From IMG/VR virus record IMGVR_UViG_3300025073_000043, positions 1-64,000 of that record: a DNA stretch of 64,000 bases; one strand, 5' to 3'. The notes beneath the pieces are model-generated. The model had not been told where the DNA came from and did not search any database. It saw only the letters and a list, made by a program, of their open reading frames with translations. This document shows positions 26,313 to 34,815 of the stretch, one piece after another (the first letter of the stretch is position 1; each line of letters opens with the position of its first letter). The position numbers were made by a program, and so were the translations under genes. Source of the DNA: a virus.

Positions 26313-26454
26313 TACCTGCGCGAGCGTGCACCCGTCCGCGTTTTATGGGGTTAGAATACCTGAAAGAATGTATGGTAGAATACTTACAGTCTGTCCTTTT
26401 AGTCCTTCGGACACAGTCTTTATAGACAGATACTGTCTGTATACCTGTAGGATT

Positions 26455-26495
26455 ACCGCGGTTTAACCGCGTCTTATCCGTGGTTAAACCGCGGT
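26455..26495. repeat. 14-bp inverted repeat made of nested palindromes
   Basis: ACCGCGGTTTAACC (26455-26468) and GGTTAAACCGCGGT (26482-26495) are exact inverted copies 13 bases apart. The left half is itself within a palindrome, CGCGGTT-T-AACCGCG (26457-26471). Two such half-sites suit a pair of protein dimers. Confidence 0.75.
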
Positions 26496-26567
26496 GAGAA
26501 AGCCTCTCTTTCTTAATTCTTTCCCTACCCTTCCCTTGATACCATCCCCCCGTTTTCGACATTATCA

Positions 26568-29150
26568 TCATACAATTTTGATGTTACTTGCTGCGAAGCG
26601 GAAAACCTCACGGTACACGTATCCAGCCATCGGATCAGCCGTCGGAACGGACGGAATTATTCTGTAGCTGATCCCAACATTGCCCGACACGGGCCATGTG
26701 GTCGTGACATCAATCGTGTGTGCATCAACGACTTGGAGCACGGCGTAGTCCCCGAGATCCGTGCTGTCCATCAGACGGAGCATGTCGCCTACTCGAATGC
26801 CCGCTGTGGTGAAGTTTCCTGCTGCAGACGTGAATCTGAATGTGCCGGGGACCGGGATGTTCGTCACTCCGTCCGTCTGCGAGAGCAGCAGGTTGTCGTT
26901 GTCGTACAGGTCGAGGTTCAGGTTGATCGAGCATGCGATCGGGTGACTGGAGTCGAAGGGCATTCCAGAGTCAAGATGAATGCCGGAATCCCAGTGGTAC
27001 CTCGGGTGAGTTACAGTGTACTTGGTTCTGAATCCGTAGTAGTGACACAACGCTACCAGCGCCGAGATGATCCCGATACGCGGGTTAATCCACGGCAGCA
27101 AACCCAGGTATACACGCTGCTTGTCGAGCGGGTACTGCTCAGTTGATCTCGGGTTCTGGATTTCTGCCAGAGAAGCAATGTCCAAGAGGGGAATGAGTGC
27201 CTCGACAACAGCGGGTGTGCAGGTCTTCACGTCTGCCGGCAGTAGATAGTCCCGGCTGTCTCCCGCCCTGTCTACTGTCGCTCCAATCAGGCGCAGCAGT
27301 CGAGCCAGGTGTCCCATTTCCGTCGTCGGCCAGCCCCGGCGTACTGTTTCGTTCGTGGACGGGAGAATCAGGTCGGGGCCGCTGATCGACCGGTCCGTGT
27401 CTTCAGTCAGTGATCGCTCTGCGACGAAGCGGGCCGTAGGCAGTTGCGACCTGTACTGGAATCCCGTTGTCCTGTCCCCGCCTGCCCGGCAATAACTGTC
27501 GCCTGCCCGGCGCCAGAGGTCGTAATTCGTGTATGCTGTGCGGGCAGCACTGGAAATTCGTAGTTGGTCGATGTACTGCTGCCAATGCAGCGCCCCCATG
27601 GCACTACACCCCCACAGACAGCTACTCATCGCCGGGATAGCGACAACACCCGCCTGTGCGACTCCAGCAACACCGTCCAGGTATACCCGGTGCAAGCCTG
27701 TACCCGTGTTCCACTCGTAGTACACATGGTGCCAGGCCGTATCGGCTATGACGGCCGCCGATGTACACGTTACCGTTGCGCCACCTTGGGTGCGTCGCCC
27801 TTGCACCGTTCCGTTCGTGATCCAAACCTGGATGCGGTTCAATCCGCCACCGTCAGTAGCGCCGACGATGTACCTTCCTACCAATGCCGCCAGGTCTGTT
27901 GTTCGTATCCACATGTCCATCGAACCGACGGCGGTATTGATGTCGGCGGCTACGGTGTTGCAGTTGACGTATCCTGTCGCTCCGCACAATACGCCATTAC
28001 CGAACTTTCCACCGGCGTTCAATGCCGCCGGAGCAACCAGCGTACCTGTGTTGGCGTGTCCCGAGGAATCGGGGATAACGCTTGCCGGCGCCGTCTCGCA
28101 GTGGAGCAATGTCAACACGCTGCTGTCGGAATCAACAGCTTCCGTCAGGTTGATGTCTGCGACCGGCTCGGTGTACTTGTGCAGCGTGCTGGTATTCTCA
28201 GGGTCGTAGATGAAGAGTCGGAGCGTGCCGCCGCCTTCGTCAATCTCACAGAACCTGGTGGGTACGGTACGTGTAGGCGAGTACGCCTCCAGGTCTCCGC
28301 CGATAGGATCGAACCGCATGATGCGGCGGTTGTCGGCTGTGTGCCACGCCAGCCCGTCTGCTGACAGCGACAGGCCGTTGAATGCGTCGTGGTAGTAACT
28401 CTGTATCGCCGCCGGCAGCGTTGTTGACCCGGTCAGTGCTCCTGTTGTCGGGTTGATCGTTCGGACGACTGTTGCTGTGTCCAGCAAATTGATGCCGGTC
28501 ATAATACCGGCAGCCCAGACGATGAAGCCGGCCGAGATGTGCTGCTTGTACATCCCGGTGTAATCGACCGAGTACACAAGCCCTGTGGCGGCATACCCTC
28601 GGACACCTGAATCGGTAGAGATGAAGACAACGATCTGCCCGCTGGCTGCCGGGTATTCGTGGACGTCAAGGCTGCAGCGTGTTCCTTCCGGGGGCGTGAA
28701 CGCAATCTCGCTCTCGACGTAGCCGCGGGTTGTGTCGAACACCAGAGCAGAGTACCCGGACGCGGACCGGCCGACCAGCCACACTCGACCGGCGGCCGTA
28801 TGGGCGTGTACACCAAGCGCGACATCATGCAGACGTTTGACGCTGTGCTGCGTGCCGGAGAGCACGCTGGACGCCGGGCCTTCGTACAAAGCGAATGCTG
28901 AGTAGTAGTACACCGTATCCGCTGAGACGACGATGTCTGCCTGTTGCGCTGGGACGGGAGGCGTGTAGTCGGCAACCAGGGTACCGTCAGTCTCTGAAGA
29001 CGGGTGACGAAGTGTATGCTTGCGGACCCGCAGCGTCTTCAGCGCTACCGTTTCTGCTGCGTTGACGACCGAAACGACCAGCGTCTGCGGCGTATCCAGT
29101 GCCGTTGTCGCATCAAAGGACGACAGGAACTCAGGATTGGGGTGCGGCAT
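26568..29150 (-). CDS. Baseplate protein: P2 gpI-like core with propeller-like and LamG-like domains
   Basis: The 860-residue protein has several parts. Residues 1-110 look like a fibronectin-type fold. About 110-360 hold beta-propeller-like repeats. About 370-560 form a LamG/concanavalin-like domain (VGSMDMWIRT, WHHVYYEWNTGTGLHRVYLDGV). About 600-740 match the P2 I type of baseplate protein (EIQNPRSTEQYPLDKQRVYLG, then IISALVALCHYYGF). Residues 760-834 are a copy of the shared beta module. It follows the J-like gene, as I follows J in P2. The lectin-like domain suggests it also binds a surface sugar. Confidence 0.7.
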   Translation of the reverse strand: MPHPNPEFLSSFDATTALDTPQTLVVSVVNAAETVALKTLRVRKHTLRHPSSETDGTLVADYTPPVPAQQADIVVSADTVYYYSAFALYEGPASSVLSGTQHSVKRLHDVALGVHAHTAAGRVWLVGRSASGYSALVFDTTRGYVESEIAFTPPEGTRCSLDVHEYPAASGQIVVFISTDSGVRGYAATGLVYSVDYTGMYKQHISAGFIVWAAGIMTGINLLDTATVVRTINPTTGALTGSTTLPAAIQSYYHDAFNGLSLSADGLAWHTADNRRIMRFDPIGGDLEAYSPTRTVPTRFCEIDEGGGTLRLFIYDPENTSTLHKYTEPVADINLTEAVDSDSSVLTLLHCETAPASVIPDSSGHANTGTLVAPAALNAGGKFGNGVLCGATGYVNCNTVAADINTAVGSMDMWIRTTDLAALVGRYIVGATDGGGLNRIQVWITNGTVQGRRTQGGATVTCTSAAVIADTAWHHVYYEWNTGTGLHRVYLDGVAGVAQAGVVAIPAMSSCLWGCSAMGALHWQQYIDQLRISSAARTAYTNYDLWRRAGDSYCRAGGDRTTGFQYRSQLPTARFVAERSLTEDTDRSISGPDLILPSTNETVRRGWPTTEMGHLARLLRLIGATVDRAGDSRDYLLPADVKTCTPAVVEALIPLLDIASLAEIQNPRSTEQYPLDKQRVYLGLLPWINPRIGIISALVALCHYYGFRTKYTVTHPRYHWDSGIHLDSGMPFDSSHPIACSINLNLDLYDNDNLLLSQTDGVTNIPVPGTFRFTSAAGNFTTAGIRVGDMLRLMDSTDLGDYAVLQVVDAHTIDVTTTWPVSGNVGISYRIIPSVPTADPMAGYVYREVFRFAASNIKIV

Positions 29151-29238
29151 CTATCTGTCCTCGGGGGGGAGGTAGGGTATCATTCGATCCGACCCATTCG
29201 TGGCGGGAAGGGTCGTTTCCGTTCGTTGCAGGGGTGAG

Positions 29239-30930
29239 TTATACATCCTCTTCAGCATACACTACGTCGATCTCGAAGTCCGAGTCCTGCCGGTAGTACA
29301 TGTACTCGTCGGGCTGGAGTGTGATGTTGCCGAGGTAGCGGGAGGTGTAAATCGTGTAGGTGTCGCCCAGGGTGAATGTGTCGCCCGGCTCACCAACGAT
29401 GAACGAGAGCCCGCCTGACGCGTAGACTGCGCCGATTGTACCGATATCGGGAAGGAGCACGCCGTTCTGGGTCACGAAGTATGTGGTAGCGTCAAACATG
29501 ATAACGTTCCAGGTGTCTGACGAGGTAAGCGTTGAAGCAAGCGTGAAAGAGTGGACTTCGGGTGCTGCAGGGTTTGACTGCACGACCCGTGGTTCTCTGG
29601 TGAATTTGCTGATATCCACGTAGTCGGTAGTCTGTCCGTTGCTCAGGTTTTCGATCAGAGCGGAGAAGTCGGACACCTTGTACCCGCGGCCGATCTCGGC
29701 GAGAGTGTAACCTAGTGCCGTCGCCAGTTCAGCACGGACCTGCTTGGATATTGTGCTGCGAGACATACGGTGTGCCTGCTGTTGAACGACAACACGGCAG
29801 GAAGCGACAAGCGGTACTTGTACCAGCGGGTATGCCTCGATTACCAGGCCCTCGACACACAGGTTCTGGAGATAGCTTTGCAGGTTGGTAAGCAAAGCAG
29901 GAGAAGCGGTGCCTCCGCCGTCCGGCATGACGTAGACTCTGAGCACGGACCCGCCTGGACGTGTAACGCGTACCCTGTAGACACCAGAGAAGTCGTTTGC
30001 CAGTCCTTCGGCATCTTCAGCGCGGCGGATGTAGTTGCCCGAGGCCCAGAGGCGCGGCGCCGTTCGTTTCACCGTGGCGACGTCCGGCCCGTTGGACCCG
30101 CCGGTTGCGGCTGTTGTCTGCTGCGCCGACAGCGTCTGTCCCAGCACTCCTGTAAGGACGGAGAAGCCGTTGGTTGCCAGCGTGAAGTTGCCCGTTGTTC
30201 CGGAGCAGACGATCCAGTCGGCCGTAATGGCATCGCCGATCAACGGGCACTTGCCGAACGTACCGTCTCCGAATGTGATCCACAGGTAGCCGTCCACGTC
30301 GTAGACCGCTTGGTAGCACAGGGTCGTATCGTCGGCGTCGTACAGCGAATCAACTCGGGGAACAGTAACGGCGTTCGCGTAGACGGTTAGGTATTCCCGC
30401 GGGATGTAGCGGGTCGAGACCTTGTACGCTTGGTACGCTCCACCGAGTGCGGCGGCGACGGCCTGCCCCGTGAACCGCTGCCCCTGAATGACGGCAGCAT
30501 CGACATAGGACGATCCGACCGGGATGGATAAGGACGATGTCGTGAGACCGAATAGCGCGGGGGATGCGAATGTCTTCAACACGGTGTACTGCGGAATGGG
30601 GATTGGTGCACCGACGACGGCCCCTGTTTGGTTGGTTAGGCGCACGGTACACCCCGATGCCGCGGGGCCGGGGGATTTGTAGTCGAGGATCGAGAAGACC
30701 TTGAACGCCTGTGTCAACCGGTCTACATCGGTAGCGTTCGACTGACGGAATCTGAAGTCCAGCGCGAAGTGCTCGGTGCGCAACAGCGAGGCGATCAGGT
30801 TGAAGAGTTTACGCCCGTCTCCCACGGTATCGACGTTCGTGATCGACGGAAGATAGGACGGGATGTAGGTTTCCAGCAGGGTGCGCAGGTCTTCGGCGCT
30901 TTGTACGCCGTCTTTCAGCAGGTCTACCAT
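29239..30930 (-). CDS. Baseplate wedge protein, P2/Mu gpJ-like (T4 gp6 type)
   Basis: The 563-residue protein carries features of the baseplate J family: an N-terminal helical part, a central domain with YLWITFGDGTFGKCP, then ATVKRTAPRLWASGNYIRRAEDAEG, a region typical of gpJ/gp6. The C-terminal 120 residues are beta-rich and look like an added domain. J proteins dimerise to form the wedges that control sheath contraction. Its start overlaps the gp25-like gene by 7 bases. Confidence 0.85.
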   Translation of the reverse strand: MVDLLKDGVQSAEDLRTLLETYIPSYLPSITNVDTVGDGRKLFNLIASLLRTEHFALDFRFRQSNATDVDRLTQAFKVFSILDYKSPGPAASGCTVRLTNQTGAVVGAPIPIPQYTVLKTFASPALFGLTTSSLSIPVGSSYVDAAVIQGQRFTGQAVAAALGGAYQAYKVSTRYIPREYLTVYANAVTVPRVDSLYDADDTTLCYQAVYDVDGYLWITFGDGTFGKCPLIGDAITADWIVCSGTTGNFTLATNGFSVLTGVLGQTLSAQQTTAATGGSNGPDVATVKRTAPRLWASGNYIRRAEDAEGLANDFSGVYRVRVTRPGGSVLRVYVMPDGGGTASPALLTNLQSYLQNLCVEGLVIEAYPLVQVPLVASCRVVVQQQAHRMSRSTISKQVRAELATALGYTLAEIGRGYKVSDFSALIENLSNGQTTDYVDISKFTREPRVVQSNPAAPEVHSFTLASTLTSSDTWNVIMFDATTYFVTQNGVLLPDIGTIGAVYASGGLSFIVGEPGDTFTLGDTYTIYTSRYLGNITLQPDEYMYYRQDSDFEIDVVYAEEDV

Positions 30931-31313
30931 GTTGGACTCCTGAACGTCTCCGTTACTGCTTCTCCCGTCCGTCTGATCCGGTAGAAGACGCGGATCTCGG
31001 TATCACCGGCGGCTGTGAGCGCGCCTTCACATCTCAGGTACTGCACGTATGTATTGAGGACGGCGAATACTGCGGGTAGCTGTTCAGAGCAGGCCGATAG
31101 CACCTCGTCCTTGGTGTACTCGAACAACATCTCGTCCAGACCGGCCCACTCCAGGTACGAACCGAACCACGCTTGTCCACCCTCCTGCACTAACCGGCGG
31201 ACATACTGCTTCAGCAGTGTTTCGTCGGATGCGTAGGCAGGTGAACCATCGGGAGATAACGACAGGGGGGAGGCGAGTCCGGTGAGTGCACCGAGTGTTG
31301 TGGGGCCGGCCAT
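30924..31313 (-). CDS. Baseplate protein, gpW/gp25-like candidate
   Basis: The 129-residue protein sits where gpW/gp25 stands, just before J. It shows the order of that family: a helical YVRRLVQEGGQAWFGSYLEW segment, then FEYTKDEVLSACSEQLPAVF, then a final strand pair (IRVFYRIRRTGE). gp25-type proteins link the wedge to the sheath. The call depends on both position and pattern. Confidence 0.55.
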   Translation of the reverse strand: MAGPTTLGALTGLASPLSLSPDGSPAYASDETLLKQYVRRLVQEGGQAWFGSYLEWAGLDEMLFEYTKDEVLSACSEQLPAVFAVLNTYVQYLRCEGALTAAGDTEIRVFYRIRRTGEAVTETFRSPTW

Positions 31314-31314
31314 G

Positions 31315-31803
31315 TTACGCCTGCTTCTCCAAGAGCGCCGCGACCTCGTCTATCACCCACCACTGAGAGGGGGACAGGGCGTCAAACCGCTTCCGCTGTT
31401 TCGCCATCGACGAAGACCAGGATTCGCCGGCTTCCGCCGTTTTCTCTCCTGAGTACACTTTCCATGCCGCGTGCCAGTCGCACACCATTTCGATGATGTC
31501 GAACAACGACATCTCTTGTGGCTGGTCCCAATGTTCGGGATGATGCGGGTTTCCGTCGTAATGCCGGTCGATGGTCCCGCGTTCCTGATTGAGCGCCGCT
31601 TTGTATGCGTCCGATCCGTAGGCGTGATCCCGAGCGGCCTTATTGATCCGCACGAAGCCGTCAAACTCGGCAGGTGAGAGCTTTGAGATGTCGTGCATCT
31701 TGGCTCGGCGTCGCAGTACGTCGCAGACAAGATCTATCCCGTCCTGCACCAGCGTGATATGCGCCGTGATGGTACGAAGGGTAGTGGTGGCTTCGTCAGA
31801 CAT
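31315..31803 (-). CDS. DUF5662-like putative metal-binding protein
   Basis: ATG at 31803 has TGAGGTC upstream; longer frames run into the neighbour. The 162-residue protein contains KMHDISKLSPAEF, YGSDAY, NPHHPEHW and SLFDIIEMVCDWHAA, the full signature I associate with DUF5662. These His/Asp residues suggest an HD-like metal site and possibly a nucleotide or phosphate hydrolase. Embedded among baseplate genes, it looks like an extra gene unrelated to assembly. Confidence 0.75.
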   Translation of the reverse strand: MSDEATTTLRTITAHITLVQDGIDLVCDVLRRRAKMHDISKLSPAEFDGFVRINKAARDHAYGSDAYKAALNQERGTIDRHYDGNPHHPEHWDQPQEMSLFDIIEMVCDWHAAWKVYSGEKTAEAGESWSSSMAKQRKRFDALSPSQWWVIDEVAALLEKQA

Positions 31804-31811
31804 TACAGACC

Positions 31812-32804
31812 TCACGATGATGTCTTTTTGGCGTTCGACCACAAGCGGCTGAACGCGTAGACGTTGGGGCCGGCGGCAGCGGAAGCAAAGCCGGTAATGA
31901 ACATGTCGTCGGTGAAATCGCCGGGCCTCGGGATCTGGTTCAACTGCTGGCGGATGACGTCCACGCCGGCGCCGGTGTCCAGATACAGGAAATACCCGCC
32001 CAACGCCATCACCTGCTTCAGGTTCTTTATGTAATTGGCGATGTTCTCCAGAGCGTGTACCAGTGCCTGCGCCTTGGCAAGCAACATCAGTCCCGCCTCT
32101 TTCAGCGTGTCTTCCAGATAGGAGTTCTGTACCAGGTATTCTGCGATCCGGTCGAACTCTCGATCCAACACGGCGGCCATGTCAGGGAACACGTCACGTA
32201 ACGCCGCGCCTTTCCAGTCCGGCGGACGGGAATGGGTGACGGCTGGATTGAGTCCGCCTTTGGCAAAGAACGCCATCCGGTCGTACAGTTTCCGCAGGTC
32301 GTCTGTGCGGATCAGATCCATCGCAGCGTGAACCAGGTTCATTATTTCAACGAACGTCGGCGCCGCCGCCATGTAGACACATACGGCAATCGGACCGGTC
32401 GTGATCGGACGGCGCGTATCCCCGAGGTCTGTCAACGTCCCGGCGATTCGCGACATGAAGTGTGAGTATGTGTGGGGAAACCCCTCTTCGTACAGCCGGT
32501 GTCCTGTTCGCAGGTGATACAGGTAGTCGTCGAGAGCGTAGTCCCACAGCGGCAACAGGTACAGCCCCGTCATCAGGTATTCGTTCTTGATCTGCTGAAT
32601 CAGCGCCGCAATCGCCGACATGTAGTTGATGCCGCTTTCAGCCAGGATCACGTTTTGTATTGCGGCCAGCCCGTTTGCTGCGGCTTCAAGCCCGGTGATA
32701 ATCGGGGACATCGTTTCATCCAGCGCGGTATACGCCGTGTCCATATCGGCGCCGGCCGCTGTCAGCACGTCGGCAAGTGTACATTTGTTCCAGATTACGG
32801 TCAT
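31812..32804 (-). CDS. Putative baseplate-associated protein (330 aa)
   Basis: ATG at 32804 overlaps the upstream stop (ATGA) and has a GCGGTGAT site. The protein is almost all helical, with long Leu/Ala-rich helices and no membrane segment strong enough to call. It lies between the spike-side genes and the wedge genes, so a structural baseplate role is likely. No family is recognised. Confidence 0.6.
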   Translation of the reverse strand: MTVIWNKCTLADVLTAAGADMDTAYTALDETMSPIITGLEAAANGLAAIQNVILAESGINYMSAIAALIQQIKNEYLMTGLYLLPLWDYALDDYLYHLRTGHRLYEEGFPHTYSHFMSRIAGTLTDLGDTRRPITTGPIAVCVYMAAAPTFVEIMNLVHAAMDLIRTDDLRKLYDRMAFFAKGGLNPAVTHSRPPDWKGAALRDVFPDMAAVLDREFDRIAEYLVQNSYLEDTLKEAGLMLLAKAQALVHALENIANYIKNLKQVMALGGYFLYLDTGAGVDVIRQQLNQIPRPGDFTDDMFITGFASAAAGPNVYAFSRLWSNAKKTSS

Positions 32805-33388
32805 ATCACCGCCATGAGTGCTGCTGTTCCAGCCAACGAAGACTGTGCAACCCAGACAGCGATCGCCTCGGACAGCGCGGCAGCCCACGCATTGAGCGTT
32901 GCCTGCACCGCAATTGTGGGCGGGATCAATGGCATCGGCAAGGCGTCTTTACAGCGCGTGTACAGCGTATCACCGGCGTAAGCGGCGGGATTGACAGCAA
33001 GCAGAGATAGCATTCCAGAGGGTACACCGCCCGGCGCCGGTACCGTGCCGGCGAGACCGAAAATGATCTCCTCAAACGTCGTGTACAACCCCACCCCGAC
33101 GCCGTCTACCAGTGCCTTGACGCCGGGTGTGTAGGTTGGAAACGGCGGGATGAACACCGAGGACAGCGAACCGAACATGTTCGTTCCGGTAGCGGTACCA
33201 AGTGTGACGATGCATCCGGTTATCGGGCCGGGCGGACCGACCGGAACGCCGGGAATCGTGATTGATGACTCCAGCATAGACCAGGTGGACGTGATCGCCG
33301 AAGCGAGCGAAGAGACAAGTGCCTGCGCTCCGACAGTAGGGTAGGGCGTCGCTGCTTGTAGCCGGGCGGTGATGTCGGGAGGGATCAT
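32801..33388 (-). CDS. Putative baseplate protein (195 aa)
   Basis: ATG at 33388 overlaps the stop of the spike gene (ATGA). The protein is rich in Gly, Pro, Ala and Thr, with a GPPGPITG stretch and moderately hydrophobic segments. No Cys-rich or catalytic motif is seen. Position directly after the spike suggests a tail-tip or hub accessory. Confidence 0.6.
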   Translation of the reverse strand: MIPPDITARLQAATPYPTVGAQALVSSLASAITSTWSMLESSITIPGVPVGPPGPITGCIVTLGTATGTNMFGSLSSVFIPPFPTYTPGVKALVDGVGVGLYTTFEEIIFGLAGTVPAPGGVPSGMLSLLAVNPAAYAGDTLYTRCKDALPMPLIPPTIAVQATLNAWAAALSEAIAVWVAQSSLAGTAALMAVI

Positions 33389-34815
33389 GCCAGCGTATTC
33401 GGGTTGGTTCCGTGCACGGCTCCCGTGAACAGGCAGAACGGGAGGTTGTTGCACGGGACGGTACCGCTATTGAGAATGACCTGTCCAGTCGTCGTGATCT
33501 GGACGCTGCCGGCCGGTGTCTGAAGCGTAATGTTGCCGAGCACGTCTACTTCTACTTTCGACAATAGATTGGCGAGCGTGACGGCACCGGCCATTGTCTT
33601 CAGCAACGCGTTACCTGAGAGTAATTGGACGTACCATGCATCCGCTACAGTACCGTCGAGCGACAGGTTGCCGACTACCATCCTGTAGGCACCAGCGACA
33701 ACGGTCGATGCTGCAGCGCCGATCGCCTGAATCAGTGAACCACCGACGTTCATCGTGCGCGTCGCCAGTACCGTTTCCTTCAACGACCCCTGGTATTCCT
33801 GTGTCTCCGCACGTTTGTGCGTCCCCGTGATCTTGCCGTCCACATCCAGGGCGAAGTCACCGGCCACGCTGAGCGTCACATTACCACCGCGTGACATCGT
33901 CAGCGCTGAGCCTGACTGGCTCTGTACCTTGATTGAATCATCCCGCCAGGCAGCCAGTTCTACCGTGTTGCCGACAACGTCTTGGATGGTGATCGCGTCG
34001 TCGCCCTGCTTGGACGACATCGTGATCGTCTGCTGCCGGTGCCCGTTGCGGCACTGCGACGTAAGCGTGACGCTTTCGTTCCCCTCGCGGCCGTCGAGCA
34101 CGACCTCCTGCCCCGAGATGTCTTTCAGACGGATGAACGCCCGACCCTCGACCAGCTTGTCATGCCCGACCTGGTCACCCTTGACTGTGTCACGCACGCC
34201 GCGTTGCTGAGCGTTGTTCTTGTTCGCTTCGACCGTCACCGGGCACGACATCTCGATCATCTGCCCCGCACGATCGATGATCCTCAAGAACTCGGCGCCG
34301 TCCTTGTCTTCAACGACGATCGTGTGCCCCTTGTACGACTTCTTCCAGACCTTCCGCGTCGGGTGTTTGTCATCCGCTGCTTTGCCGTCAAACACGTCCT
34401 TGGGTACCGTGCTGCCCTTGGGCGCTTTCCAGGTCTGCTCCGCCGCCGGTGTGCCGCTGCGGGTCAGCATCTCGATTTCTTCACCCGCAGCGCCGTGCAT
34501 GCTTCCCAGGACGATAGGGTACCGCATGTCTCCGTCCCGGCACTCGATCCAGACGTCCTGACCAACGATGTACTCGTGTGACGGTCCATGGTCGTACCCG
34601 GCCCCTCCCGGCAAGACGACCTGACACCATGGAAGTGCGGCGGGGGACGTGTCATTCGGACCACCGTGCAGCACCCATATCCGGATTTGCACGCGGCCAA
34701 GCCGCGCCGGGTCATCGACGCTCTCAATCCGCCCTTCCTGTGGTCCGTACAGCCGTCCCGACTGCCGACGGGCGGCGTTGCGAAGCACCCGATCAATCTG
34801 CAGATCGCCCCGCAT
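33385..34815 (-). CDS. Baseplate spike protein, gpV/gp5-like
   Basis: The 476-residue protein begins with an OB-fold of the gpV/gp5 type (GRIESVDDPARLGRVQIRIWV ending near residue 50, then LPWCQVVLPG and YIVGQDVWIE). The second half is a long run of short strands with Gly and Thr, fitting the triple-stranded beta-helix that forms the membrane-piercing spike. No lysozyme domain is inserted, unlike T4 gp5. Confidence 0.85.
   Translation of the reverse strand: MRGDLQIDRVLRNAARRQSGRLYGPQEGRIESVDDPARLGRVQIRIWVLHGGPNDTSPAALPWCQVVLPGGAGYDHGPSHEYIVGQDVWIECRDGDMRYPIVLGSMHGAAGEEIEMLTRSGTPAAEQTWKAPKGSTVPKDVFDGKAADDKHPTRKVWKKSYKGHTIVVEDKDGAEFLRIIDRAGQMIEMSCPVTVEANKNNAQQRGVRDTVKGDQVGHDKLVEGRAFIRLKDISGQEVVLDGREGNESVTLTSQCRNGHRQQTITMSSKQGDDAITIQDVVGNTVELAAWRDDSIKVQSQSGSALTMSRGGNVTLSVAGDFALDVDGKITGTHKRAETQEYQGSLKETVLATRTMNVGGSLIQAIGAAASTVVAGAYRMVVGNLSLDGTVADAWYVQLLSGNALLKTMAGAVTLANLLSKVEVDVLGNITLQTPAGSVQITTTGQVILNSGTVPCNNLPFCLFTGAVHGTNPNTLA

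Larger units (their letters stand above)
26184..26567. promoter_or_regulatory. AT-richer, repeat-dense gap; candidate regulatory region or replication origin
   Basis: This 384-base gap between the fibre gene and the baseplate I-like gene is much richer in A and T than its surroundings. It holds a 10-bp perfect hairpin at 26288-26312, a large inverted repeat at 26455-26495, an AGACAG-ata-CTGTCT repeat at 26424-26438, and direct repeats of ATACCTG at 26312, 26356 and 26441. Near its minus-strand end, TCGGA...TCCGA is followed by six T, a weak terminator-like form. A 128-codon minus-strand frame (26185-26571) spans it with ATGA coupling, but its composition is unlike the other phage proteins. 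Confidence 0.6.
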
